From: an uncultured Granulicella sp. | GTDB lineage: Bacteria; Acidobacteriota; Terriglobia; Terriglobales; Acidobacteriaceae | Length of the DNA: 32,126 nt | Direction: 5' to 3' | NCBI GenBank assembly: GCA_903932155.1 | Contig: CAIZFH010000262.1 | Location: 1-32,126 of the forward strand | Shown here: one piece after another, positions 1-9,006 of the stretch | Layout of the letters: the number at the start of each line of letters is the position of its first letter | Numbering within the stretch: the stretch's first letter is position 1 | The notes under the pieces: model-generated | The model's database searches: none | What the model was told of the DNA's origin: nothing | The model's input: only the letters and a program-made list of their open reading frames with translations | Made by a program: the position numbers and the translations under genes

Positions 1-909
1 ATCTCCCGCCTCCGTCTCCATCGCACGGAATCTCCCGCGAAACTTCTGGTTCGCCGCCCGCAACGCCGATTCCGCATCCACCTTCAGGTGCCGCGCCAGA
101 TTCACCGCCGTAAACAGAAGATCGCCGACTTCCTCCTCAATCGCGGCTCTCGTTGCTTTACTCCCGTCAGGAGTGGTCGAGAAATCCGTCTTGCTTAAGG
201 GCACGGCTTCAGCCGTGCCAACAGTCCGACCCAAGGAATTGGGCTTCAGCCCCTGAGGTACAACATTCAAACTCTTTGCCAACTCCACTTTTAATTCGTC
301 AATCTCTTCCTGCAGCTTTGCGAAGAGTCCCTCCACATCGGGCCAGTCAAAGCCCGCCTTCGCCGCCTTCGAGCCCAGCTTGCGCGCCTCCATCATCGCC
401 GGCATGGAGCGTGGAATCTCGTCCAGTGCCGAAGCCCTATCAGTCTCTCCATTCGCTCGCTTCTCGCCTCGCTTGATCTGCTCCCAGTTGCGCAGCACCG
501 CGTCCGCGTCCGTCGCATCGGCCAGCTTCCCGTCCACGGGAAAGACGTGTGGATGCCGCCGCACCAGCTTTGCATTCAGATTTGCCGCAACGTCCGCAAT
601 CTCGAAGTAGCCCACCTCCGAAGCCATCTGCGCATAGAAGAGAACCTGCAGCAGCAGGTCGCCCAGCTCGTCCTTCAACTCCGGCCACGCCCGCCGCTCG
701 ATGGCATCGAAGACCTCGTAGGTCTCCTCCAGCGTGTGCCGCTTGATGGTGTCGAAGGTCTGCTCGCGGTCCCACGGACATCCGCCCGGCCCACGCAGCC
801 GCGCCATGATCGCGATCGCCTCGGCCAGCGGCCCAACAGACCGTTCCGCCGCACATTCCTGCCGCTGCTCGTCCCCTGCTCGTACCTGGGCTGTCTCCAC
901 TTCGGCCAT
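1..909 (-). CDS. mazG: MazG nucleoside triphosphate pyrophosphohydrolase, 3' end outside window
   Basis: The minus-strand frame is open from ATG at 909 to the window edge (303 codons) with no stop, so the C-terminus is missing, probably by only a few tens of residues. MazG hydrolyses NTPs to NMP and pyrophosphate in the cytoplasm as a house-cleaning enzyme. Both tandem MazG domains are visible. The first has the GCPWDREQT signature (residues 43-51), EETYE (61-65) and ELGD (81-84), the usual EExxE...ExxD magnesium site with a 15-residue spacer. The second has EEIDE (201-205) and EVGD (260-263), but the spacer is 54 residues instead of the family's roughly 12-28. The extra length is a palindromic repeat read in frame (about residues 218-241). 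The ending KVDAESALRAANQKFRGRF is typical MazG. Identity is secure; whether the C-terminal site is active is unknown. Confidence 0.93.
   Translation of the reverse strand, partial: MAEVETAQVRAGDEQRQECAAERSVGPLAEAIAIMARLRGPGGCPWDREQTFDTIKRHTLEETYEVFDAIERRAWPELKDELGDLLLQVLFYAQMASEVGYFEIADVAANLNAKLVRRHPHVFPVDGKLADATDADAVLRNWEQIKRGEKRANGETDRASALDEIPRSMPAMMEARKLGSKAAKAGFDWPDVEGLFAKLQEEIDELKVELAKSLNVVPQGLKPNSLGRTVGTAEAVPLSKTDFSTTPDGSKATRAAIEEEVGDLLFTAVNLARHLKVDAESALRAANQKFRGRFRAMETEAGD
191..259. repeat. Composite palindromic repeat inserted in frame in mazG
   Basis: Two hairpin-forming palindromes lie in tandem: one at 199-219 (core GGCACGGCTTCAGCCGTGCC) and one at 241-252 (GGGCTTCAGCCC), the latter followed by CTGAGGTA. 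The first 29 bases (191-219) are identical to 27389-27417 in an intergenic region. The second palindrome plus its CTGAGGT tail recurs at 27439-27457 with one change. Inside mazG the element is translated and causes no frameshift or stop. Confidence 0.88.
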
Positions 910-1001
910 ACCACCACTTTACCCGATGCCGCGCAACGGTTCAGGTTTGCGCCACGTTGCTTGGCTGCGGCCGCTCTAGCCAACCGCGCGCCGCGAAGGG
1001 A

Positions 1002-2600
<1,599 letters not shown>

Positions 2601-2670
2601 CTACCCCTCCCACAACCCTCGCTCTCGGAAGTGGCAAGCACAACGCGAAAGTGTCCAAAATAGCACGAAA

Positions 2671-2717
2671 GCCGCTTGAGGAGATTTTCATAGTTCATGA
2701 AAATCCCCTCAAACGGC
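2671..2717 (-). terminator. Intrinsic terminator of the uronate operon
   Basis: Two 20-base arms (2671-2690 and 2698-2717) enclose a 7-base loop. In minus-strand RNA the two non-identical positions become G-U pairs, giving 20 consecutive pairs; in plus-strand RNA they would be C-A and A-C mismatches. The arm is followed on the minus strand by a T-rich tract (CTTTCGTGCTATTTT). It lies about 40 bases after the stop of the mannonate oxidoreductase gene, so it closes that operon and insulates thiC. Confidence 0.85.
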
Positions 2718-2754
2718 CTTCTTTATTCCAGAAAATATGATTCGGCCTTTGTGT

Positions 2755-3609
2755 CTAAACGCCGCTGAAAGCGGAGAAACCGCCATCGATCGGAATCACC
2801 ACCCCGGTCACGAACTCAGAAGCCGGCGACAGCAGCCACAGCACGCCGCCAAACAGGTCCTTGGATTCGCCAAGACGCGCCATCGGTGTGTGTCCAACAA
2901 TCGTCTTGCCGCGTGCTGTCCATTCGCCCGTCTCTTTGTCGGTCAACAGAAAACGGTTTTGGTCTGTCAGGAAAAAGCCGGGAGCAATCGCATTCACGCG
3001 GATCTTCGGCGAGTACTCCTGGGCCATGTGTACGGCAAGCCACTGCGTGAAGTTGCTGACCGCAGCCTTCGCCGCAGAGTATGCAGCAATGCGCGTTAGC
3101 GGACGGAAGGCGTTCATCGAAGAAATATTCAGGATCGTGCCGTATCCCTGATCCGCCATTACCTTGCCAAATGCCTGCGAGGGAAGAATCGTGCCCATCA
3201 CATTCAGCTCAAACACCCAGCGCAATGCATCCGCGGGAAGATCGAAGAACTTCAAATCAGGACCAGTTGTAGCAGTCGGCTTATTCCCTCCAGCGGCGTT
3301 GATCAGGCAATCCAGCTTGCCCAGACGCTTCATCACGTCCTCGGCCGTTTTTCCGATGCTCTCGCGATCAAGCACATTGCACTTGAACACGGAGACCTGC
3401 TTAATCCGTTCTCCCAGGTGCTCAATCGTCGCAGGGTGCAGATCGGAAACAATATCCAGAATGGCGACCTCCGCGCCGCATCCGGTCAATGCGTACACCA
3501 TGTCGCTGCCCAGCACTCCAGCGCCGCCGGTAATGGCCACCGTCTTCCCTTTGAAGTTATACATTTTTGTAAGTTCTGCCAGATCGAAGGAACTTTGCTG
3601 CTCGCTCAT
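2755..3609 (-). CDS. SDR-family oxidoreductase, probable D-mannonate oxidoreductase (fructuronate reductase)
   Basis: This 284-residue classical short-chain dehydrogenase has the Rossmann motif TGGAGVLG (27-34), NAAGG (104-108), the catalytic Ser in NISS (about 163), Tyr177 and Lys181 (YxxxK), and a C-terminal GVVIPIDGGFSAFSGV. In uronate loci, SDRs of this type interconvert D-fructuronate and D-mannonate with NAD(P)H in place of the larger E. coli UxuB; the substrate here is inferred from neighbours. It is the last gene of the larA-like/uxaE/kdgK operon, 125 bases after the kinase, and is followed by a strong terminator. The start is supported by GGAG six to seven bases upstream of the ATG. 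An alternative is another sugar-acid dehydrogenase of the KduD/IdnO type. Confidence 0.85.
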   Translation of the reverse strand: MSEQQSSFDLAELTKMYNFKGKTVAITGGAGVLGSDMVYALTGCGAEVAILDIVSDLHPATIEHLGERIKQVSVFKCNVLDRESIGKTAEDVMKRLGKLDCLINAAGGNKPTATTGPDLKFFDLPADALRWVFELNVMGTILPSQAFGKVMADQGYGTILNISSMNAFRPLTRIAAYSAAKAAVSNFTQWLAVHMAQEYSPKIRVNAIAPGFFLTDQNRFLLTDKETGEWTARGKTIVGHTPMARLGESKDLFGGVLWLLSPASEFVTGVVIPIDGGFSAFSGV

Positions 3610-3734
3610 AATTTCTCCATTTCAATTCTGCGTTCGAAAACTAAACCTGATGCATGAATTAACGCCGGGTGTGCGGTCGCTCCCGGCGGCGACGTTTCGT
3701 AACATACATCGCCGCCAGCAGGAAACAGTCCTTG

Positions 3735-4832
3735 CTACCGTTGAATGCGCGCCGACCCGCCGCTGGCAAACGCGACCACCTGGTCCAGCGTTGCCATCGA
3801 GGTGTCACCGGGGAAGGTTGTCATCAACGCTCCGTGCGCCCATCCCAGCTTTACCGCCTGCTCCGGAGTCTCGCCATTTAGCAGCCCATAGATGAAGCCG
3901 GACGCAAAGCCATCACCGCCGCCTACGCGGTCCAACACCTTCAGTTCTGCCGTCGGTGCAAATATTGCCTTGCCGTTGATCCATGCAACCGCGCTCCAGC
4001 TATGGTGGTTCGTGTTGTGGACCTCGCGCAGGGTCGTCGCCACCACCTTCGTCTTCGGAAAGCGCTTCACAACCTGCTCCATCATTCCCAGGAACGCGCC
4101 TGTATCCAGCTTGGAGCTGGCCGTCTTCGCACTTGCCGAGACCTCTGGACCGGAGAATCCAAGTCCCTTCTGCAGGTCCTCCTCGTTGCCAATCAGCACG
4201 TCAACGTTCTCCACAATCTGTCCCAGCACCTTATGCGCGTGCTCCATGCCGCCCTGCGTCTTCCATAGTTTTTCACGATAGTTCAGGTCGAACGAGGTCA
4301 CCACGCCCGCAGCCCGCGCTGCCTGCATCGCCTCTACTACCAGCGCAGAGGTTGTCTCTGAGAGGGACGAGAATATTCCGCCCGAGTGGAACCAGCGCAC
4401 ACCCTCTTTGAAGATCGCCTTCCAGTCGAAGTCGCCCGGCTTCAGTTGTGCCGCCGCCTCATTGCAGCGGTTGTAAAAAACGATCGGCGCGCGCACGCCA
4501 AAGCCCTGGTCGCTATATACCGTGGCCATATTCGGCCCGCGCACTCCGTCGTGCGCAAACCGCTTGAAGTGCGACTTCACTCCCATTCCCCGCACCCGTT
4601 CTGCGATCAGGTCGCCGATGGGATACGAGACAATTGCGCTTGCAATTCCAGTCTTCTGCCCAAAGCAGTCCGACAGATTGGCGGCAACATTGAACTCTCC
4701 CCCACTTACGTGGATGTCAAAGTTCGTCGCCTTGCGAAATGGAATGATCCCCGGATCGAGCCGGTGTACCAGTGCACCAAGTGAAAGTAAATCAAGCGAA
4801 CCCTTCTCGGGAATTGTGAAACCAAGACTCAT
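3735..4832 (-). CDS. kdgK: PfkB-family sugar kinase, probable 2-dehydro-3-deoxygluconokinase
   Basis: The product is a 365-residue ribokinase/PfkB-fold kinase. It has an N-terminal substrate-binding segment (HVSGGEFNVAANLS, 41-54), FDLNYREKLW (181-190), NEED (216-219), and the second PfkB signature DRVGGGDGFASGF (301-313), with Asp307 as the expected catalytic base and a Gly-rich anion hole. In this operon the natural role is ATP-dependent phosphorylation of 2-keto-3-deoxygluconate to KDPG, the last step before aldol cleavage to pyruvate and glyceraldehyde-3-phosphate. An AGGAGAAGG ribosome site precedes the ATG. It lies 50 bases downstream of uxaE. Substrate is inferred from context; a fructose- or ribose-type kinase cannot be excluded from the motifs alone. 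Confidence 0.85.
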   Translation of the reverse strand: MSLGFTIPEKGSLDLLSLGALVHRLDPGIIPFRKATNFDIHVSGGEFNVAANLSDCFGQKTGIASAIVSYPIGDLIAERVRGMGVKSHFKRFAHDGVRGPNMATVYSDQGFGVRAPIVFYNRCNEAAAQLKPGDFDWKAIFKEGVRWFHSGGIFSSLSETTSALVVEAMQAARAAGVVTSFDLNYREKLWKTQGGMEHAHKVLGQIVENVDVLIGNEEDLQKGLGFSGPEVSASAKTASSKLDTGAFLGMMEQVVKRFPKTKVVATTLREVHNTNHHSWSAVAWINGKAIFAPTAELKVLDRVGGGDGFASGFIYGLLNGETPEQAVKLGWAHGALMTTFPGDTSMATLDQVVAFASGGSARIQR

Positions 4833-4882
4833 GACCTTCTCCTATGATTGTGTGTTTGACCTTCTACCTTGTTTGTCTCTCT

Positions 4883-6157
4883 CTATTGCCCAAGGAACAC
4901 CGGCTTGATGTGCCGTTCCCAAAGGTTCGCGGTCACATTCTTCGACACTATCGCCTCGTTGGCTTCCAGCGCTTCCAGGTAACGTGGCCCCATCTTGGCG
5001 GCGATCTTGAATCCAACATGCAGCAGTTGCCGGAAGCTGGAGTTGTACGCCTTGTTCTTCTGGTCGTGGCGCAGCGCCGAGGTGTACTGCTCGCTGGTCC
5101 AGCCGTTGACTGTCGCCGCCGTCGGCAACTTGCTCTCGTCAATGTCGATCACGGTGGCATACGGCGCGGTCAGCTCGTCCTTGTGGGCCAGCGCCTCCGA
5201 GTAAACTTCCTTCGCTATCGCAAGCCCGTTGCCGCCCGCCTCCGCCAGCCCGATCAGCTCCTCCAGCCACGTCGTACCAGCGGTCTTCAGGTGGACTCCC
5301 GCGTTGAACTTCTTCGCGCCATCGTGGATCGCCTTGTAGATGGAGAACTTGTCCGAGCCAGAATGTACGCTCAGCTTCAGGTTTGCCGGCAATCCATACT
5401 TCTTGATTGCGAATGCAATCGCCGCCAGATCCTCTTCAAACTCCTTGGCAAACTGCTTTACATCGCCCACATAGTCCACGCCCTTGTTGAAGCGGCCTGT
5501 GAACTTCGGCGCAATCGTCTGGATTGGAATCTTCTGGTCCGCAATCATAGCCAGAATGATCAACAACTCCACCGGCGTCTGCGGCAGGTCCGTCTCGTCC
5601 ATCGAGATCTCCGAAACAAAACGGCCCTCGCCCTTGTTCTGGATCAGAAATTGATAGATTTCTCCCGCATTCTGCACCGCCGCCAGAAATTTGTTGGCAA
5701 CGCCCTCAACGAAGGCCTTGTCGGTTTGGAACGGTATAGCGATTCCGGGAATTGTCACTGTCCCGATCAGTTCCGCATGCGCTGTAACAAACGCCGCTAC
5801 GTCCTCCGGCTTGGCAGCCTGGCCGATCATGTCCGCCACATCCAGGGTAAAGAAGTCGCAGGGGTCCACGAAGCGCTGCACCGTATTCAGGTTGATGTGG
5901 TCTGCGTCCAGAAAGTAGGGCTTGCTCCAACCCACCTCCTTCACGGCTGCGTCCGCCGCTGCACGCGTCTGCACCGGCTCCGTGCCAATAATGGTGTGTT
6001 CACGGTTCGACTTGTTCCACACCGGAACCACTTCAACGCCCACATCCGCCGCCTTGATGCATGCTGCCAACTGGGCCTTAGCCTGGTGGGCAAACCGGTC
6101 GCCCACACCAATGGAATACTTCGGTAGTTCCAGTGTTTCAAGTACTGCTGTGTTCAT
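4883..6157 (-). CDS. uxaE: UxaE-type tagaturonate/fructuronate epimerase
   Basis: This 424-residue protein resembles the UxaE family (tagaturonate epimerase, characterised in Thermotoga maritima), which converts D-tagaturonate to D-fructuronate and so joins the galacturonate branch to the glucuronate/mannonate branch. Recognisable stretches include YSIGVGDRFAHQAKAQL near the N-terminus, YFLDADHINL, CDFFTLDVAD and KLSVHSGSDKFSIY; the His and Asp residues in these are candidate metal ligands. The frame is open 39 codons further upstream, but the ATG at 6157 is chosen because GGGAGAAATA directly precedes it and the family starts here. It lies in a minus-strand operon between the LarA-like gene (140-base gap) and kdgK. 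UxaE allows galacturonate to be processed without altronate enzymes, matching the pectin-lyase cluster elsewhere in the window. Confidence 0.87.
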   Translation of the reverse strand: MNTAVLETLELPKYSIGVGDRFAHQAKAQLAACIKAADVGVEVVPVWNKSNREHTIIGTEPVQTRAAADAAVKEVGWSKPYFLDADHINLNTVQRFVDPCDFFTLDVADMIGQAAKPEDVAAFVTAHAELIGTVTIPGIAIPFQTDKAFVEGVANKFLAAVQNAGEIYQFLIQNKGEGRFVSEISMDETDLPQTPVELLIILAMIADQKIPIQTIAPKFTGRFNKGVDYVGDVKQFAKEFEEDLAAIAFAIKKYGLPANLKLSVHSGSDKFSIYKAIHDGAKKFNAGVHLKTAGTTWLEELIGLAEAGGNGLAIAKEVYSEALAHKDELTAPYATVIDIDESKLPTAATVNGWTSEQYTSALRHDQKNKAYNSSFRQLLHVGFKIAAKMGPRYLEALEANEAIVSKNVTANLWERHIKPVFLGQ

Positions 6158-6297
6158 TATTTCTCCCTGTGCCATATCTACTGCTCGTGATTCAACCAAT
6201 CTGCGCCGCTCCCAAGCATACTGCGCTGGTTGTAGGCGCGGCAAATCCTCCACATAGTTGCAACTCAGCAACACGGCTTCGTAATGTGTTGTTGAAG

Positions 6298-7617
6298 TCA
6301 GACATGCGTTGCATGCATGGTCTCAGCGGTCGCCGAATCCTTGAACCGACCTTCGTACGCCCACAGCCCAAGCCCGGGGTTGGAGATAAAGAATATCTCC
6401 TCGCCATCCACCGTATTCCATCCGTCTATCAACTTCGCCGGATCGTACTTCGCTGTGTACTTGGCCAGGTCGCCGAACTCAAAGTGTGCGCCTTCGATCT
6501 CTTCCCGCGTCAAGTGCCCAGGGCAGTAACGAATCTTGAACCGCCCCTCGCTCGAACCGTGAATCAGGTGCGCCGCCGCCGATAGATTACCCGCCAGCAT
6601 CGCGTCGTTCTTCACCGCCTCCAGTGTCGCCGGAGTGCCGCAGTAGCCGAACTTGCGGATCAGCATGTCGATCGTCGGGTCTTCGCCGAACTCGTGTACC
6701 CCCGGCGCCAGCACGATCAACTCCGCGTCGTCGGCCAGCGCCATCCGCGTCCGGTACACGCTCTTGTTGCCCAACCATGTGCTCTTGAACTCATGCGGGT
6801 CCAGGAATACCACCGCCTTGTGGATCTCGCGGTCCATCATCAGGAAGTTCACCTTCAGGCTCAACTCCGCCGCGCGTTCAAAGCACTCCGTATCGTCGCC
6901 GATAAACAGTCCGTTCAGTGCCAGCTTGCCCGCCGCGTTCTTCGAGACGACGGTCTGCACGTAGACAATCTGCGGCAGCATAGGTCCAAAGTGCTCGCTT
7001 GCGTAGTTCAGTACGCGCCGCACCGGCGTGTCCGCCCGCCCCATCATGCGCTCCATCCCATACACCGCACCCAGGAAGTGGCTGCGATGGATGCCCATTA
7101 CCCCGCCCGTCCCGATAAACACGTTCTTGTTGTAGTTGGCCATGCCCACTACCTCGTGTGGCACCACCTGACCCATCGACAGGATCAAATCATGTCCGCC
7201 GTCGCGCAGCAGCTTGTTCACCTGAGCCGGCCACGAGTAGTCCAGCATCCCCTCGCTCACCTCGCGCACAAACTCGCCCGGCACCTCACCCAGTGTCACA
7301 ATGTCGTTGCGCCAGTCGTGTACCCGGAACAGGTCGCGCGGAGTCGGCCCGAACATCGTCTGAATCTCGTGGTCGGTCATCGCCTTGTGCGTGCCCAGTG
7401 CGGGCAGCACGTCGGTCAGCGCGTCGCCGTAGTAGTTCCATGCGTACTCAGTCAGCTTGCCCGCCATGGCATGCATGCGCGTGAAATCCGGCGGCACGGC
7501 AAGAACTTTTTTGCGCACGCCCAGCTTGTCGAACGCGCTGGCAAGCGCTGCTTTGATCTCGGAGGGGGTGAATTCGGTGGTTGGCGATCCCGCAGCAAAG
7601 TAGAGGCTCATAGCCAT
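6298..7617 (-). CDS. LarA-family (DUF2088) nickel-pincer racemase/epimerase homologue
   Basis: The product is a 439-residue member of the lactate racemase (LarA/DUF2088) superfamily. The residues that bind the nickel-pincer nucleotide and do catalysis in LarA have clear counterparts: Arg47 (PDFTRMHA), His77 (LGTHKAMT), His154 (GQVVPHEVVG), Lys164 (NYNKNVFIG; the LarA lysine that is covalently joined to the cofactor) and His177/His180 (MGIHRSHF). Superfamily members racemise or epimerise 2-hydroxy acids, including D-gluconate at C2. As the first gene of a uronate operon ending in a mannonate oxidoreductase, it more likely epimerises a sugar acid than lactate; that is inference. LarB, LarC and LarE would be needed and are not in the window. 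The start may be ATG 7617 or the ATG two codons later; GGGGCGAG lies just upstream. Confidence 0.82.
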   Translation of the reverse strand: MAMSLYFAAGSPTTEFTPSEIKAALASAFDKLGVRKKVLAVPPDFTRMHAMAGKLTEYAWNYYGDALTDVLPALGTHKAMTDHEIQTMFGPTPRDLFRVHDWRNDIVTLGEVPGEFVREVSEGMLDYSWPAQVNKLLRDGGHDLILSMGQVVPHEVVGMANYNKNVFIGTGGVMGIHRSHFLGAVYGMERMMGRADTPVRRVLNYASEHFGPMLPQIVYVQTVVSKNAAGKLALNGLFIGDDTECFERAAELSLKVNFLMMDREIHKAVVFLDPHEFKSTWLGNKSVYRTRMALADDAELIVLAPGVHEFGEDPTIDMLIRKFGYCGTPATLEAVKNDAMLAGNLSAAAHLIHGSSEGRFKIRYCPGHLTREEIEGAHFEFGDLAKYTAKYDPAKLIDGWNTVDGEEIFFISNPGLGLWAYEGRFKDSATAETMHATHV

Positions 7618-7653
7618 AATTCTACTCGCCCCGCTCCACCGTTGACAGGCGTC

Positions 7654-7995
7654 TTAGTCGGCTGGGATGAGGACGACATGCGAGGATTTTATTATGGCGC
7701 GGAAACGCTCCGAGGTTGTCGCCCAATCCACCAGATCGACCTTGTAAGGCAGGTCGGACTCTGTGAAGTCGTCCGCCAGCGCCGCCAGAGTATTCAGTGG
7801 CAGCGGCTGATCGCCTATCACAGCAAGATCAAGGTCGGAGAACTTTTTGACGCGGCTCCCAATCTCCGGCCCAACGCGTGACCCGAAGGCCCAGACCTCG
7901 CGTCCCGGCACATGACGTAGCAAAATCGCTTGCACGATCTGCCACTCGGCGTTTGTTACCATGACTCCGGGCGGCGGGTCTGCTTGGTTCGTCAT
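7654..7995 (-). CDS. MNT-type nucleotidyltransferase, antitoxin of a HEPN/MNT pair
   Basis: This 113-residue minimal nucleotidyltransferase has the GSR motif (38-40), DLDLAV with Asp54 and Asp56, and a third acidic position in KVDLVD (Asp87 or Asp90), so the two-metal site looks intact. In HEPN/MNT modules this protein neutralises the HEPN RNase, in studied cases by adding AMP to a tyrosine beside the active site. Its ATG overlaps the stop of the HEPN gene by four bases (ATGA), implying translational coupling. It ends 36 bases before the LarA-like gene, so read-through into the uronate operon is possible. The spacing between GSR and DLD is slightly longer than usual. An alternative start is the Met at residue 12. 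Confidence 0.85.
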   Translation of the reverse strand: MTNQADPPPGVMVTNAEWQIVQAILLRHVPGREVWAFGSRVGPEIGSRVKKFSDLDLAVIGDQPLPLNTLAALADDFTESDLPYKVDLVDWATTSERFRAIIKSSHVVLIPAD

Positions 7996-8405
7996 ACGGC
8001 GATTCGCCTCTGCATCTGCCCAAGCATAAACTCAGCCTCTGCGAGAAACTCCGGAATGCCGGAGACCACCTGTAGGGCCACCTCTTCGTCATAGGTGTGG
8101 CTGGTCTTGCTGCGCATCTCGCGAAACCGCTTCCAGCTCTTCCAGTCGCCCAACAGCAGGTCCTTCTCATTGGCAGTGCGAATGAGATCGGCAAAGGGCA
8201 TCGCGTCATATTCAGCGGGCGACGCAGAGGTCGATTCGAGGAAGCGCTTCAGCATCTTCTGTGCAATTTCATAGGTGAACTCGAAGCGCTGGATCAATCC
8301 ATCGCGGATCTGTGTGTCAAGGATGTCCTTCTGGTAGCGAAGCAGCCCTTCAGCTAGGCGACGCCGCGCGTTGACCAGAGGAGTCAGGTCGAGTTGCTCG
8401 CTCAT
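7992..8405 (-). CDS. HEPN-domain protein (HI0074 family), toxin of a HEPN/MNT pair
   Basis: The product is a 137-residue all-helical protein of the 'nucleotidyltransferase substrate-binding' (HI0074) family. It carries the HEPN RNase motif R-x4-H-x-Y at Arg98, His103 and Tyr105 (RSKTSHTY), so the predicted RNase site and the target tyrosine for AMPylation are both present. The frame extends 19 codons further upstream into the tRNA-Arg gene; the ATG at 8405 is chosen because GGGAGG lies just before it and the upstream part reads through the tRNA. It begins 24 bases from the encoded CCA end of tRNA-Arg. The assignment as a toxin-antitoxin pair rests on family knowledge and on the four-base overlap with the partner. 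Confidence 0.85.
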   Translation of the reverse strand: MSEQLDLTPLVNARRRLAEGLLRYQKDILDTQIRDGLIQRFEFTYEIAQKMLKRFLESTSASPAEYDAMPFADLIRTANEKDLLLGDWKSWKRFREMRSKTSHTYDEEVALQVVSGIPEFLAEAEFMLGQMQRRIAV

Positions 8406-8428
8406 CGTACAGCCTCCCGGTTTCAGTC

Positions 8429-8505
8429 TGGTGGGCGAGGCGGGAATCGAACCCACAACCACCAGCTTAGAAGGCTGGTGCTCTATCCAGTTGAGCTACT
8501 CGCCC
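8429..8505 (-). tRNA. tRNA-Arg (anticodon UCU)
   Basis: On the minus strand a full cloverleaf can be folded: acceptor stem GGGCGAG/CTCGCCC, D arm with AGCTCAACTGGATAGAGC, anticodon stem-loop CCAGC-CTTCTAA-GCTGG with anticodon TCT, and T arm GTGGGTTCGATTCCCGC. The CCA end is encoded (8429-8431). It decodes AGA. The HEPN/MNT pair starts right after its 3' end. Confidence 0.97.
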
Positions 8506-9006
8506 GCGTCCGGAAGGCCCCGCTGCAAGCCTTCCCGCGCTCGAAGGCGCAACCATGCGCGTCCTCAATGTATTGTATCCACAACAGCCCGCCCTGCTGT
8601 TCAGAAAGCGAACTGCAGCGGCCAACGCTTCAGCTAAAGAGCACTGTATCCCTGTTCCCCCCAACAGCGCTTTTGCTGCCTGCACAACACCCACGAATAC
8701 TTCCGAATATCACAATGCGATGAAGTTCCGTAGGAGGACTCTACGGGAACTCCTTTCGATGCAACATCGCCTGTGACGCGGCGCACAGACAATCACGCCC
8801 TCGCTAGACGAGTGTAATAATGAATTATAAATTGTCGCGAGACGCAGCTTAGCGGCATGGATGACCCGCACCGTGGCCGGATGGCGGGATGAACCGCACG
8901 CACTCAGTCTGTTGAACGTTTCTGCTCGCTAAGGACTGACTCTGCCTGACGCCATCCCCTCCCAGGGTCCGCCCCGCGATATCCCTGCCCTATGGAGGAT
9001 TTACTG
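8506..9006. other. Intergenic region upstream of ppdK
   Basis: No supported gene lies in this 500-base stretch between tRNA-Arg and ppdK. It holds a hairpin at 8724-8751 (arms AGTTCC-GTAG and CTAC-G-GGAACT with GGAGG in the loop) of unknown role. An AT-rich patch at 8805-8831 contains TAGACG and TATAAA 15 bases apart, a weak promoter candidate for ppdK. Short frames on either strand lack ribosome sites and homologues I recognise. Confidence 0.5.

Noticed and set aside
1-909. mazG as a pseudogene disrupted by repeat insertion
   Set aside because: Translating through the repeat gives an uninterrupted frame that resumes the conserved C-terminal MazG sequence, so the gene is intact.
4844-6127. 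Long open frame (427 codons) opposite uxaE
   Set aside because: It is the antisense shadow of uxaE, with Arg/Leu/His/Gln-rich composition and no ribosome site or domain.
7622-7631. Ten-base copy of the tRNA-Arg 5' end (also at 8496-8505) flanking the HEPN/MNT pair, as a possible attachment repeat
   Set aside because: Too short to rule out chance; it concerns the 5' rather than the usual 3' end of the tRNA, and it doubles as the ribosome-site region of the LarA-like gene.
6694-7881. Long open frame (395 codons) opposite the LarA-like gene
   Set aside because: Antisense shadow; the real gene on the other strand has conserved catalytic residues.
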